A stretch of 64,000 nt of DNA from Monosiga brevicollis MX1 (Eukaryota > Opisthokonta > Choanoflagellata > Craspedida > Salpingoecidae): positions 3,036,835 through 3,100,834 of the forward strand of contig NW_001865039.1 of assembly GCF_000002865.3 (NCBI RefSeq), given 5' to 3'. The notes below the pieces were generated by a model, which did not search any database, was not told where the DNA came from, and was given only the letters and a program-made list of their open reading frames with translations. How positions within the stretch are numbered: the first letter of the stretch is position 1; every line of letters starts with the position of its first letter. This document shows, piece after piece, positions 37,216 through 49,354 of the stretch. The translations under genes were made by a program, and so were the position numbers.

Positions 37216-39167
37216 TCACAGGCCCATGCCGGTACCAGTTAGACTGAGTGACTGCAGCTCTCGAGTAACTTTGGCTTCATAGTCTCGCTCTTGTTGTAGA
37301 ATTCGCCTGTTGACGCGCAGAAAAGAACAGAAAAAAAAAAAAGTGAGGGGGAAGAGCGTGAGGAGAGTTACGCCAGCAAACATTGGGGTGAAAAGCGACA
37401 TACTGAGTCTCGGCCTCTATTCTGGCGGCCTCCTCCTCACGCAGCCGGCGGTTGGTCTCGGCTTGCTGTCGCAGCTGTTCAGCATGGTTCAGGCGGCGCT
37501 GCCGAGTTGCTTCTTGGGCCTCAGCCTCAGCCTGATCATGGGCTTCCATGGCCAACATGAGTTCATGGTACTCTCGGGCCGCCTCATCGCGCTCGGCCTG
37601 AACACCCGCCAGCTTGCCAGCAATTTGCTGCCGGCGAACTGCCATAACCTCTTGCATGAGAGAATCTCGCGCCGCTTGCTCGCGGTCCAGTTTGGCCTGC
37701 AGGCGATCAATGGCTCGCTGGGCTTCCTGCTGATGGAAGAGCTCGACGCTTTCCTCCATGGCTCGACGCTGAGCAGCGATATCCTCTGCATACTGACGGT
37801 AGAGGCGCATTTCACGCTGAAGTTGCTGCTTGTGATCCCGTTGATACTGCTCCTCGCCTTGCGCTGCGTCCAAGACCTGCTGCAGCAGCTCGGCATCGCG
37901 TTTCAGCTCATCTTCTTGCTCTTTTTGCCGGATAGCAGTGGCGTGGCTAGGGAAGGCGGATAGTATCAGCGAGGGTGTGATTAGTTGGAATGCAGGGCAG
38001 CGGGTATCGGCGCGTATCACCACATGAGGATCTCCTGGTGCGTGGGCCGGCCAACCAGGCGAAAGATCTTTGTCTCTTCGGCTCACCGATTGTGTCGATC
38101 CATCTCCATTTTAAGACGCCTCTGTTGTTCGGCTTTGCGTTGGCGCAACTTGCCCTCCTCTTCGGCCTGAAGAGCTTCGGCTTGGCGACGCAGACTCTCT
38201 TCTTCCTCGCGCAAAGCCATTTCACGGTGGCGAGCCTCCTCCACAGCCGCCATCTGTGCCTGAAGAATTTCTTTTTGCTGTTGGGTGCGCGCTTGGGCTG
38301 CTGCCTTGTCGCGCGCGGCCTTGGCATCCTTGGCCTCCTTGTCCTCAAGCCACAGGCGATCGTAGAGCTGGTCGATGGCCTCCTTGCGCCGTTGATGATG
38401 AGCCTTTTCCTCGAGTTGTTGCTGTCGGACGCGGTGCACCTCGGCCTCTGCCATGTTTCGCTGCACCTGTCGCACGGGATCGCAATTGTTGAGGAAGAGC
38501 TGTCGCTTCTTTTCCTCGACAACTTGCAGGCGTTCCGACTCGCGGTTTTCGCGCAGAGACTTGATGCGCTCTCGCATGCGAGCCTGTTTGTCTAGCGTCG
38601 TCTCGACGGTGGCGGCTGCCTCAGCTATCAACAGCCGCTCTTCCTCCTGCAACAACTCGCGCAGCCTGCGACAAAAAAAAAACAAAAACAGCAGGAGCAA
38701 GCGTCTGAGTACAACGACTCTGCGGATTGCTGACCGGCAAAGTGGGAAAAATCTGCTGGCAGAAAATGTGGCTGGCGAGGGGGTATGAAAGGCAGGGATA
38801 CCAACTTCTCACGCCGCGCCTCTAGCTTTGCGTCTTCCTCCGCCACAAGCTTGGCCATGGTGGCCTGTGCGTGTCGGTGCTGAGCTTTGCGAGCTGTCTT
38901 TTCCTCCCATTGGTACTACGGTCCAGGCGACAACAGATGAAGTCTGGTCGATGCTTCTTGGAGCCGGGCAAGGCAAGGACAGAAACAAAATCCTGGCGAG
39001 CAACAGACCTTCATGGCCATGCTGTGTTCGGCTTGCATGAGCTCGCGAAAGTCCTCGCGTTGTTGCTCCAGGCGCCGAGTGGCCTGCATGCGCACCTCGG
39101 GACGCTGGCGCTGTGTGCGCTGCATGGTATGCTGCATGGTTTGCGTTGCCCCAAAGGTCAACGACAT
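37216..39167 (-). CDS. CFAP53: CFAP53 (CCDC11) ciliary coiled-coil protein
   Basis: CFAP53 is a microtubule inner protein of motile cilia and is needed for left-right asymmetry in vertebrates. The minus-strand exons form one long Glu/Arg/Gln-rich coiled coil of the trichohyalin-plectin-homology (TPH) type. The start at 39167 gives MSLTFGATQTMQHTMQ. Exons then run through about 39010, about 38920-38812 (MAKLVAEEDAKLEARREKL), about 38665-38090, about 37945-37405 and 37307-37216. The best match to animal CFAP53 is in the 38665-38090 exon. There LRELLQEEERLLI, the RMRERIKSLRENRESERL region and LYDRLWLEDKEAKDAK sit in the same order and spacing. The C-terminus is SLSLTGTGMGL. An A-rich stretch near 37319-37341 lies in the last intron. 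Other TPH-domain proteins have similar composition, so the exact paralog is the main doubt. It implies a motile flagellum. Confidence 0.8.
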
Positions 39168-39626
39168 CGTGCTGTTCACAGCGTGTCGCGAGCTGCCGAT
39201 TAATCAAAGAACAAAGCAGGGAAGGCGTCCCACAGGAGCTGTAGGCCGTGTGGGAAGCTCCCGCCAAAGTCACGCACAATGATGCTTGGCACCAAGGTCC
39301 AGCACGCCCCCCGTCTCAAAAGGCGACCAACAAGATGACCTTTGCCTGAGTAATGCGGCCCCTTGGTGCAACAACAACGCGCGCATGCGCGCGCCAAACC
39401 AAACAAGTACAACCCTGAAATCGTGCGCGCTCTGCCTCTGCCGGAAGGCGGGAGCTGGGCCGTGCGTGTGAGTCTGCGTGTGGATGAGCGCGCGCTGGAC
39501 GTCGAAGATGCGATGGTGATGACAACGATTCTGGTTGCCAAGTCGTCCAGAAATGTCAATCAGTTGGTCCCTCATAAATCCCCACCACAGGCATTCAAAA
39601 TATATTGTCAGATTTTCAGCTCACTA

Positions 39627-39658
<32 letters not shown>

Positions 39659-39705
39659 ATTTTCTTTTGTTGAAGCGAGAGGAGTGTCAGACGAAACGTG
39701 TCACG
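39168..39705. other. Divergent spacer upstream of CFAP53 and the small plus-strand gene
   Basis: It contains a CT repeat at 39628-39658. A plus-strand frame at 39363-39600 (VRALPLPEGGSWAVRVSLRV) reads plausibly, but its antisense frames are equally open and no family is recognised. It could be an unassigned exon. Confidence 0.4.
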
Positions 39706-40255
39706 ATGCGGTCGAGCTTGCAGCTGATGATGGCGCGCCTGATCCGGTTTCCGGCCCGGCGCACCCCAGCTGGGGAACGTAAGTGGGGTTGTGGGATTGG
39801 AACGTGCCTTGTGTGAGGCTTGGCCTTTCTTCTGTACGCGTGCCGTTATACAAGGCCATGTCAGGGTCGCTGGGGTGAACTATGTCAATGGTTTTCGTCC
39901 AGTCTAGCCTGGTCATGCAGGCACGCGCACACGCTCTGGTTGCGTGTGCCTTGGACCTCTGGCACGACATGGCGGCTGTTGCCCCTCTGATTATAACGCT
40001 GTGCAACGCCGTCTCATTCACTGCCCTTGTTTTTGCTTTGTTGTTCTGTGTCCCTCTTGGTCCTTGGCATTTTTGCGTGTAGCCCTGGTCAAGCTGTCGC
40101 GGGCCCATTTTGATTCGCTCGTGTCAAATGGCGCGTCCAACGCTGGCAAAGCCAGTGGTGCCGCTAGCGAAGGTGCAGTGGCTTTTGAACAGCGCCCAGC
40201 CCGCTTTCGATACCGTGCCATTGATGGGATTGAAATGGACGCCATCGAGGTATAG
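39706..40255 (+). CDS. Small putative mitochondrial protein, predicted 81 aa (orphan)
   Basis: No family is recognised. Exon 1 (39706-39778) begins MRSSLQLMMARLIRFPARR, an Arg-rich amphipathic start with no acidic residues and a typical mitochondrial presequence composition. It ends at a GTAAGT donor. Exon 2 starts at 40083 after a TAG acceptor and continues in phase (LVKLSRAHFDSLVSNG, then FEQRPARFRYRAIDGIEMD), ending at a stop at 40253-40255. An alternative splice at GTATAG to 40398 would give the ending ELGGAF and a stop at 40413-40415. Small mitochondrial ribosomal or assembly proteins often look like this, but I cannot name one. Its support is the in-phase junction and the presequence only. 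Confidence 0.45.
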
Positions 40256-40960
40256 CCTACACGCTTGCCTTGCCTTGCCTTGCTTTTTTTTTTTTTTCGT
40301 GCCCAGTGAGACCTTTTTCTCGCCCAACCAAGCTCAAGTGACCGATACCCCCTCACACTCTGCCCGTGATCGTGTCATCTCCTCTGTCAATCAATAGCTT
40401 GGAGGTGCTTTCTAAATTTAGGCTCGTTCATGCCGGTCATGAACCCTTGAGCTCGTGCTACATGTTCCCGGTGCCAGTGCCAAAATGGGTTGAACTCAAG
40501 CTTCGCTTAAACCCTCAAGAAGCAACTGGAGCTGATTGTGTGCCCTCGGCAGCTGTGGTGTCTTCATTTTTCTTCCTCCTTGCTCTTTGCCTTAGCTCCG
40601 CTGTCTCTATTCCGACAACCTTCTTCTTTTCTCCTTTTTGACTTTTCTCCATCCAGCATGATGCCTGAATTCTGAATGCTGGTCGATGCGTTTTGGCATT
40701 TGCCGTGCATCGACCCTGGCAGTTGCTTGCGTTTGGCCTGGAACTGGCTCTCAAGGACTGGCCGCAAAAATTGGTGTCGTTGATGGTTTGTCAAAACTGG
40801 AACACTGCATTTGTTAGTAGGGAGGGGAAGGAAAGAAAAACAGAAAGGAAAGTTTGAAAGTTTGTGGCTTCCTTTTTCTTTTTTTTTAATCAATTTGAAT
40901 CCTGTTGGACGTTGAGTTTGCTCGTTAATCCGGTTGTCTTTTTTCTGAAAGAGCATGTTT
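40256..40960. other. Convergent spacer, no gene seen
   Basis: This lies between the small plus-strand gene and RGP1 (-). T-rich stretches occur near 40285-40298 and 40873-40888. A possible alternative last exon of the small gene is at 40398-40415. Confidence 0.45.
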
Positions 40961-43095
40961 TCATTTGCGTACGAGACGACCTGCCTTGGAGGGCAGCTGA
41001 GCCGGAGCTGCAGGCACCACCACGATCGGAAGGGACCAAGAAAGGATGCTTCCCTGAACTTTAATGGGAGCCACGCTTGTACGCCCCCCAGCGCTTATCC
41101 TCAGCAGGCTTTCGGGTACCTCACGACTCAGATGAAACTCAAACCTGAGCGCATAGCTCACATCCACTATCCTCGTTGTTGATAGCATCCATTTAGGCAG
41201 AACAGCGAGCAACTATCAGGCAAGATTGGGGCAGGGCGAGAAGGGCACAGGCGTCAACGGACATACCGTATTCGCAGTAGAATGTTGGGCTCACGTGCAA
41301 CGGCACCGTGACATCAAAAGCGGTTAGTTCTGCATGAAGGCTTCCTAGCTGAGTGACGCTGTGTAGCTCTGTCAATGTCGACTCGCGTACAGCGGCCTCG
41401 TGGCAAAAGCGGTTGGCCGGCTTTTCCACGCGCTCGAGGCCGAGGTTCACCTTCAAACAAGCTAAACCTGGGGAGTTGGTAAAGGAGAGTGCACCAGATA
41501 TGTCCTCGCCCAATCGAAAGTGACGCTTGGGCAACACCAAGGTTGCAAAAGTAATGTCCTGTGCCGTCGTCAACGCGAAGCGACCTAACCACACCCAGCC
41601 ACACATGAGCATCACCGGGAACCCGACGGTCGGGTCTTGTCCACCTTGCTCGTCATCACCAAAGCTCAAGCCAGGAGAAGTTGTAGATACACACAGGTCT
41701 GGCGCCGGCGGATGACCGAAGAGATGGCAGCCGTCAGGTCGGCAACGTTGAGGGCCTCGCGCACAGGCGCCCGCTTGAATGGGTTCCTGCCCTCCTCCAA
41801 CAGCAAAAAAAATAAAAAATAAAAATCCCGCATTTCCAAATGAATAACCACAGGGCAAGCCAGGCATGAGCCGAGTTTCACACGCCCAGAATCACCGACA
41901 TACACGTCTTCGGCGGCAGGCAAAAGGGGACTGCGGTCCTTCGCGTCGTGACGAGGTGTGTTAACGGGTGACTCGTCGTCTATGAACGGGATGGGATGAA
42001 GAAATGCAAGCAAGAAGCAAACACACCCAACGTGGTCAAAAGACACCCGCCACAGGTTCCCAAAAAATGAAACCAAAGCAAGTCCAAGAATCAACTCACG
42101 TATTCTGGAACGGACGGCGGTAGCAGGGATATCGATATCTTGGCCCAAGCCGGCGTCTGACCCCTGGCGCCCCTCATGCGTCAGGAAAGACATTGAGCCT
42201 CGCCGCGTGACTGTTAACAGCTCCTCTACATCTCGCCAACCAGAGGATCAACCAAAGCGCGTCAGTTATCCATGCAGGGCGAATCCACAGGCCTACAGCT
42301 GGCTGGGTCGCACCGGAGCATGGAAGGACCCGTATGGGTTGCCTAAGAATGCTTGCTTGCATGTGCGGCTGTTGATAGCCGATGGCCAGCTAAAAGGCAC
42401 GTCGGTGAGGAAGCAACAGCACTTGCAGCCGAACATTCAATCTGAGAGCCGGGGAAGGACGATTGAGCTAACCATGTGCAAGAATGAAAGGCTCTGGCCG
42501 CGATAACTGGGCGGAATATCGCGAGGTACGCAAAGTTCGAAAGGATCTGCGACAGAGGGCAAGCGAAATCAGTAAGCGTCATCGCAGCAAAGACGTCCAC
42601 GCCCCAACAAGATGCAAACGCTTGTCTATGTGCTCCAAGCACTAACAATGTCGGCTTTCCCCCGGTGCGAGCGAGAGGTCGCAGCCCAGGATCACTTGAT
42701 GCCCCTTGTAAATACAGGCTCCAACTGCACCTGCATCGTCAAAGGCGTAAAAGAGCGGCAGAGTGTCAAAGCAGCACAGGTGGCCAAAGGTGTTTGCCGG
42801 TTGTCCCAGCATCCAAACGAGGGTTCCATCCCCCGGCTGGCCAGAAGGAGGCCTTTGTCTGCTGCGTACCCTGTGTCGGCAGGAAGCTTCCACTTGATCC
42901 GGGTTGAGGCTCAATGACATCGGGAATATTCAGGCGGGACTTGTTGAACGTGCACTGGCAGTGGGAGGTGATTGAGAGCCAGGCCACGTTGACAGTATCG
43001 TGAAGATCTTTGTTGATCAGGGTGACCGTGCCTGCTACAGCAAGGCCGGCAAACACGATGCCGCCATCTGCTAGACTCAGGCTCACGTCCACCAT
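40961..43095 (-). CDS. RGP1: RGP1, arrestin-like subunit of the Ric1-Rgp1 Rab6 exchange factor
   Basis: With RIC1, RGP1 activates Rab6 at the Golgi for retrograde traffic. Exons match the animal protein in order. The start at 43095 gives MVDVSLSLADGGIVFAG; exon 1 runs to 42870. A second exon near 42760-42670 contains GACIYKGHQVILGCDLSLAPGES. An exon near 42555-42485 contains IPPSYRGQSLSFLHM. A large exon near 41565-41270 contains FATLVLPKRHFRLGEDISGA and FDVTVPLHVSPTFYCEYG. The last exon, near 41180-40961, contains YALRFEFHLSREVPE and ILSWSLPIVVVP, then stops after KAGRLVRK. The middle region (about 42430-41690) is spread over small exons that I could not place exactly. RIC1 is not in this window. 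Confidence 0.85.
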
Positions 43096-43610
43096 CTTGT
43101 TCAGCGCCCAGCTGGTCTCGGAAGCAAAAATAAAAAATAAAACAAAGGTATATCCCAGCCCCAAGGAGCAAAAGGAAGGGGGAATTTGGTGGCGTAGTAC
43201 TCGGTCTGAACCAGGGCTTATTCCAACATCTGAACCACGTCGACCATGACCCGCTTGTTCGATCCCACCGTGCCACTGCCACTTGGTCGAAAAATAAGCA
43301 AAAAAGGCTTTTGAGCTTCCTACAAATTCATCATTTTGTCTTACATCCATCCACCTTGACATTTCACTGTTGGTTTTCTTTTTTTCTCTTTTTCTTCTTT
43401 CCTCGCTCTGCTTAGGATTGCTGTGTTGGCGATCGCACTTGGTGAAAGACGACGTGTCATGTCAGGCTGTCAATTGGCATGGAGATGTGATATCTCACTC
43501 ATGGTATAAGGACTTGGGCTCATGCGGCTAAATTGAAGCGCTCGGCGCTCACCGTTCATTGCGGCCAATAATAGCATAGCACTTGTTTCGGGTGGCATGC
43601 GGCTGCCCGA
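43096..43610. other. Spacer between RGP1 and ANKH (both minus strand)
   Basis: It holds the RGP1 promoter and the ANKH 3' flank. There is a T/CT-rich stretch near 43378-43405 and no further gene signal. Confidence 0.5.
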
Positions 43611-45425
43611 CTAAAGTTTAGCTGGAGGGTGGCTGGCTGCACGGAGGAACTGGCGGCGAATCGTGTAGCATCGATGCAAAACGTAAGCAGCTTCGGCGGA
43701 AAAGCCAGAGATCAGCGCCAAAATTCCAATGACGGCACCGCGGGCATCAGGCCAACAAAAGGGGTAAACCAACAGTCCCATCGTCACGGCACCAAAACGG
43801 TAAGCCGCAGAGAAGGCAATAAGCTTGGTCTCCTTCATGGCAGTACACCAGCTATGCGCAATGGCACGCGCCGTAACCGGGATGGTATTGAAAGCAAAGA
43901 TTCGCAAGGGTAAACGAGCGGCCTCGCTCAGCTCGGGGCTGGCGCCGATCCACTGCTGCACCACCACGTCCACGAGTGGTGTGTAGAGCAGGGCCAACTG
44001 GAAAGCGAGCGAGATGACGCCACACCCCACAACAAAGCGCGAGATTTGGCGCACCACAGGGGCCAGGCGCAGCAGATCCTCGCGGTCTGTGCAAAAGGCA
44101 GGCATCAATGATCTTGCGTTGTTGATCCACCCGTAGCCAAAGTGAGCCACCGGATATACGATGCCGAGAACAGCCAAGCTAGTGGTGCCGCCAGGTAAGC
44201 GGCTCACGCTTAGATTAATAAGCGGACGACTGGACCGCTGTGCCAGCTGCACGATGCATAAAGGTCCTGAAAACTGGGGTCCAGAGAATAGGGTGGCATT
44301 GTCAAGGCACATGCTGCGATCTGGGCTTGACGTGACCAAGCGCGCCGGACCCCAGGCTTACTTTCAAAAAGGAAGTCAGGGTCATGCTCTCATTCTTGGC
44401 CGGACGAGCCGGGAGATGATTAGCGACGAGCATCCAATAGCCCAGTAACAGACAGGTCGCCTAATTTTGCAACATGAAGCAAGTGCCTGGTTAACTTTAG
44501 GCGACGGCCCAACAAACAGCCACGAAGCGGGCGCAGAAAGTCGAGAAGGCCGGGGAGGGATGGTGCGTCGAACGTCAAACGCACATGAACGCTCACGCCT
44601 GCCACAAAGGCCACGACGGGAAGCCAGATGGGTTGTTGCGGCGGGAAGTGCATGTAATAAAAGACAGTCGCCGTCTGGGTCCCGATATCAAGAAGGCTTG
44701 AGAGCCAAATGATGTCGCTGCGCTTGGTCTGCTTGACCAGAATGCCACGGTGCACGCGGGCGACGGCGTCCAAGAAGGGATACAAGCCCATCCACAGCAG
44801 TGCCAACCTATTGAGCAGAACATAGGGTGGCGGACAGTGGAAATCAGTCCGGTGTGCTTTGTCGGCGCTCGCAGGTACGGCGGCGCAGCGGCGGCGACGA
44901 AGATGGCGCGAGCTCCCGCAGGCCTCAGGTGTTAGGTTGCACGAGCGCGCTGCTGGTGCCATTGTACTGAGCAAGGCCGTACCGGGTGGCATCGGCGACG
45001 TCATCAGAACGCCGGTGAAGGTCGTTGATGACGAGGTGCCCCAAAGGCGTGAGGGCCAGCGTTAGCGCCAACATCCAGGCACTGAGCCCAAAGAGGGAGA
45101 CATAATAAAGAAGCTTGCGGCGCGACTCGCAACTGTCCACGAGCATCATCCCCGCATACTCCAGTGGCGATGTGAAGCTGCACATCCAAAGAATGAGCTG
45201 ATGTGCCAGCGCAAAAGCAGCCAAGGTTTCCACGTGATGTTCGCCTCGAGCAATCCCGGCGTTGACCACCTGCTCCGCCAAATCGTACACCATGCTCGTT
45301 GTGGCCAACGACGCTAGCAAGTGTACCAAAGTGGACAGCGGCACGGGACCACGATCCATACTCTCTTCTCGCCCATGGCCATCTTTCCCCCCTTGCCCCG
45401 CCTCTGCCACTACCTCGGCGGTCAT
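43611..45425 (-). CDS. ANKH: ANKH / progressive ankylosis-type multipass exporter
   Basis: ANKH is a plasma-membrane protein of the MATE-like fold that exports ATP/pyrophosphate and citrate in animals. The start at 45425 gives MTAEVVAEAGQGG. Exon 1 ends at a donor in YGLAQ. The next exon (from about 44810) continues LALLWMGLYPFLDAVARVHRGIL, which matches the family helix containing PFMDAMAWTHAGIL. The C-terminal exons hold the best-conserved blocks. They are SRPLINLSVSRLPGG, the YPVAHFGYGW motif (about 44155-44120) and LPLRIFAFNTIPVTARA (about 43915-43860). The protein ends in a helix-rich segment and a short basic tail, with stop at 43611-43613. At least eight hydrophobic segments are visible. 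In animals the protein controls extracellular pyrophosphate and mineralisation. The role in a single-celled organism is unknown. Confidence 0.85.
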
Positions 45426-46094
45426 GATGGACCGGTCGTCCAGAGACACACATCCGGAGCACAACGCACAACACACACACACACACACACGCGCGCCTGT
45501 AAATGTCAGCAAAATGAATTGTCAGCATGAAGCGCCCAGCGACTTGCAGAGGCAAGAAAAGTGACCTAAAACCCGTTGATGACGATAATATACAAGAAGT
45601 TGCGGATTAAATTATAGTAAATGTACGGTTTTGGTAAGAAGATGAAGATCTTTATATGCCTCCTATGTGGTTTTAAAGCTCAAAATTAAAAGTAATTGAA
45701 GGTTATGAGCAGGAAAGGGTATAGAACGAGGCAGATGTCGTAGCCCCCCCAATTGCGGTCAAGTCGACCAGAAGAAGGGCTCCAAGTCGTCGAGACATAC
45801 TATCTTGTACACCGCGGGGCCCTGGCGCTTGACAAGACCCTGCGCCGAGGAGCCCACTCTGCACCAGCAGCAGGAATTTGTATTGTGGAGAAGACAGGCA
45901 CATCACCCAGTCAGCAGCCATATCATTTGAGGTGCAACCTTGTGATAATCGCCATCGTGCTGCCTCTCGTGTGCCCCAACGCCTGGTGCCCGGGCGCATT
46001 GACACTGTGCGGGGCACTCATCTCTGGGCACTCTGTCTGACTCGACTCCATTTTGATAGTTGGCCGACAGCAAAAACAGCTCCTGACCTCAACG
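45426..46094. other. Divergent spacer between ANKH and the oxidoreductase gene
   Basis: A short CA/CG array lies at 45472-45496. The stretch 45570-45720 is unusually AT-rich for this window, a possible promoter or origin-like segment. No gene is seen. Confidence 0.5.
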
Positions 46095-48751
46095 ATGGCC
46101 CCAACAGCTGCCGCCGCCCAGTATGCCATCGTCATCATCGGCGGTGGCTCGGCCGGTCTCACCGCCGCTGGTATGTCCGGGTCTCAATCAGGTTTTCACG
46201 GATGAGGATGCCTCCTTGAACACGGCCGCTCCCACCACCTGAGCTTGTTTCAATGCCCCTTCCGCCCCCCACCTGGTTTGCCTCGCAGACTTTGCACATC
46301 GACTGGGTGCCTCGACCTGCCTCGTGGAGGCCCAGCGTTTGGGCGGGGATTGCACAAACAATGGCTGCATTCCCAGCAAGGCATGTCGCGACAACAATCT
46401 TGATCCTAAATTCGGACTGAAGACACAACCTCTACCCATCTCTCGGCGCCTTCTCAAGGCATCTTGCTCCCCACTGATCCTGCTCCTGGTTGGCTCTAGG
46501 CCCTAGTCAAAGTTGGCAAGGTCGCGCAACTGGTCCGTCAGGCCAGCAAGTTTGGCCTGGAAGGCGTGCCGGACCCGACTGCCGTCAAAGCTGACATGGA
46601 CAAAGTCCGAGCCTATCTTCGGCAAGCCATCGACACAGTCCATGCCAAAGAATCGCCAGAGCGCCTGCGAGAAAGAGGCATTGAGGTCCTACTTGGGACT
46701 GCGAGCTTCATCACCAACACGCGCCTGCGCATTGACATGCTTGGTCAGTGGAGCTGCTTGTTGCTGAGGGATGCTCTGTCCATCGAGCCTTCAAGGGGCC
46801 TCGACCAAATCGCTCAACGCTGGCCCGCGAAACATAGACGGAACGCAAGATCCGCAGATGATCGATGCCGAGCACGTGTTGCTGTGCACTGGCGCACGGC
46901 CCCGAATCCCAGACTTTGTCAAGGCCTCGGTGCGCGCATTGAAAAGAGCATCCGTTGCCGTGCCTCTGAATGTCACTCAACTCACCCGTAAGCCGCAATC
47001 TTGCATTGCTGTCAGGATGCGCCATTTCTCACCTACGAGCGCATTTTCGAGCTGGAAGAGCTGCCTGAGCATTTGATCGTCGTCGGCGGTGGCCCATTGG
47101 GCTGCGAAATGGCCCAGGCATGTGTGATCCGACTCACTTATGCAAGAGACTGCTTTTCCCCCTGACTGCTCGTGTGTCCTTGATCCCATACCATGTGTGT
47201 GCTGCAGTGCATCTGACATGACATCTGCCTTGTAAACGTGCACCCTTGATGGAATGGGAATGGCAGTGTTTTCGCCGCCTTGGCTCGCAAGTTACAATCA
47301 TGGCACGCTCCATCCTGCCTCGTGAGGATGTCGATGCCAGCGATGCCCTCCGTGCTGTCTTTGATGATGAAGGCATTGCCCTGATCTCGGAAAAAGCTTG
47401 TGCGCTACGCAAAGGCCAGAACGGCCAAGGCATCGAGGTCAGTCATGGCAGCATTGGCGTTGGCACGAACTTGAAGTCCATGCATGCCCTGCACACAGGT
47501 GCTTGCTTGGGGCCATATATTACACTCACGTCCAGACCTGGTGCTTACCCAGGTTGAGGGAGATTCAAGGACATCAGTGGCAGGCTCCCATGTTTTGTTC
47601 GCCGTTGGAAGGTACGATGCGCGGGAAAGCTGGACCAGCGACAAGCGTCACTTTTCTTCTTGGTGCTTGTTGGTGGACAGCATTCTCGGCGCTCGCCTCT
47701 TTGAGAGCGTTTCAAAAACAAAACCCCCCCCCTCAGAAGCACTGTTCCCTAGAGTACCCATTCTGGACCGCCTCAACCTGAGTAATGCCGGGATTGACTA
47801 TGAAGAGGATAAGGGAATCACGGTCAACGAGTATCTGCACACCAACATCCCCCACATCTATGGAGCTGGTCGGTCGCCACACCTGTGAATGTGGTCTCAC
47901 CACGCCATTGCTGTGTCAACTCATCCATGCAACTCTCCGCTCCCGCAGGTGACTGCATTGGCGGTCACCAGTACACCCATTATGCCGGCTGGCAGGCTGT
48001 GACAGCCATTCGTAACATGGCTCTCCCCTTGCACAGCAAAGGCTTCCCTTCGCTGATACCAAACTGCACCTTTACCGACCCGGAGGTGGCTTCTGTGGGC
48101 CTTGGAGAGCGCGACTTTCTTGCTCAGCATCCACGTAAGCCTACTCCTGTCACTGCTGCGCTCCCTGCGTCTTCTGCCTACTCTTGTGATCTGGGACTCC
48201 TGTTGACGCGCCCCTTATCGCGTTCCCCGTGCATCTCACTTTGCCGTCGTTCCGTTGCTCAACTACTCGTGGCTTGCCACATGCAAACGTCTTTTTTGCT
48301 GTCCCCCTCCCTTGCGGCTAGACGGCTTGATTCTGAAACGAAAAATGCAGGAGGTAGACCGGGCCATCTGTGAGAATGATGGTGATCATGGTTTCATCAA
48401 GCTGCTTGTAAATAAGCACTTCCACCTTCTGGGTGCCACCGTCGTGGGCCCCAGAGCGGGCGAGCTGCTGGGGGAGCTGACAGTCTGCATGCACAATGAC
48501 ATCAAGGTATGTAATCAACACCATCGTGTCCTGTACAGTGTCTCTCCACATCACCTACCCCATGGTTGACTCTTGTTCACACTCAGCTTTCCTGCGTTCG
48601 GTCGTCGTGATAGGTTACGGACCTAGCCAAGGTGATGCACGCGTATCCAAGCTTTGCATTCGAGCTGCAAGCCATGGCCGCTGACTTGGCACTGGAACAT
48701 GTGTATGATGGCTTCAAGGGCAAGTTGGCTGAACGCTTTAAAAAGGTTTAG
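46095..48751 (+). CDS. Class I pyridine nucleotide-disulfide oxidoreductase (mercuric-reductase/Lpd-like)
   Basis: This flavoenzyme moves electrons between NAD(P)H and a disulfide or similar substrate. Exon 1 starts [20 protein letters not shown] with the FAD-binding GxGxxG. Exon 2 carries the redox disulfide in [13 protein letters not shown]. Later exons give the second FAD motif region ([13 protein letters not shown]), the NAD(P)-binding motif [13 protein letters not shown] (about 47083-47120), FAVGR and [10 protein letters not shown]. The dimer-interface domain follows ([13 protein letters not shown], then [13 protein letters not shown]). The C-terminus reads [11 protein letters not shown] in place of the HPTxxE of true dihydrolipoamide dehydrogenase, and stops at 48749-48751. 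There is no clear mitochondrial presequence. It is therefore unlikely to be the E3 of pyruvate dehydrogenase. A mercuric-reductase-like family of unknown substrate is the best fit. Some middle exons were not fully resolved. Confidence 0.85.
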
Positions 48752-49354
48752 TAACCCACGCTCAGGGTCCATTAGAAAACTAGACCAGTGAAATACGTTT
48801 TATGGTCAAATTTCAATTCCGAGTTTAGACCCATCGCAGATGTGACATGGAAACTAAGACTGGATGAAAGCCCAAAGCACAAGCGCGGCGCCACCACCAT
48901 GGCACAGCAATAAGAAAGGCACAGCAACCCAATGAGATCTCACAGACGCTAGCATGTCACAATGAGGAGACTCTGGGCCGAGAGAAAAAAAAAACTGGTA
49001 GGCACATTGAGATGACAACAAAGCTCGGTCACCCAAGAGCAGTGTGAGGCACACCAACCGCTCCCGAGTGGCAGGTGGAAGAGCACATGGAACACAGACA
49101 GCAGGCATAAGGCTTGAGCCAGGACACAAACATGAAAAGGAAGGGCCAATCGCTGAAAGGGAAAGGGACAATACAACAGGACAAACGATGGAAAACAAAA
49201 AAACTCTTGATCGAAACGAAGAAAGGTCACAACAACCACGGCCACTTTCCCACACCATCAAAAACGGTGTACGATTTAGACATCAACAAAAGACGAGACC
49301 GTAGCAGGGAGCAGAGCGCAAGAAGACAGGAGGAATAGCGTGTCGAGACACCAT
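48752..49354. other. Convergent spacer, no gene seen
   Basis: The 3' flanks of the oxidoreductase (+) and dyskerin (-). Only uninformative frames are present. Confidence 0.5.

Noticed and set aside
39363-39600. Possible extra plus-strand exon or gene
   Set aside because: All frames on both strands are open here and no motif decides between them. It is left as spacer with a note.
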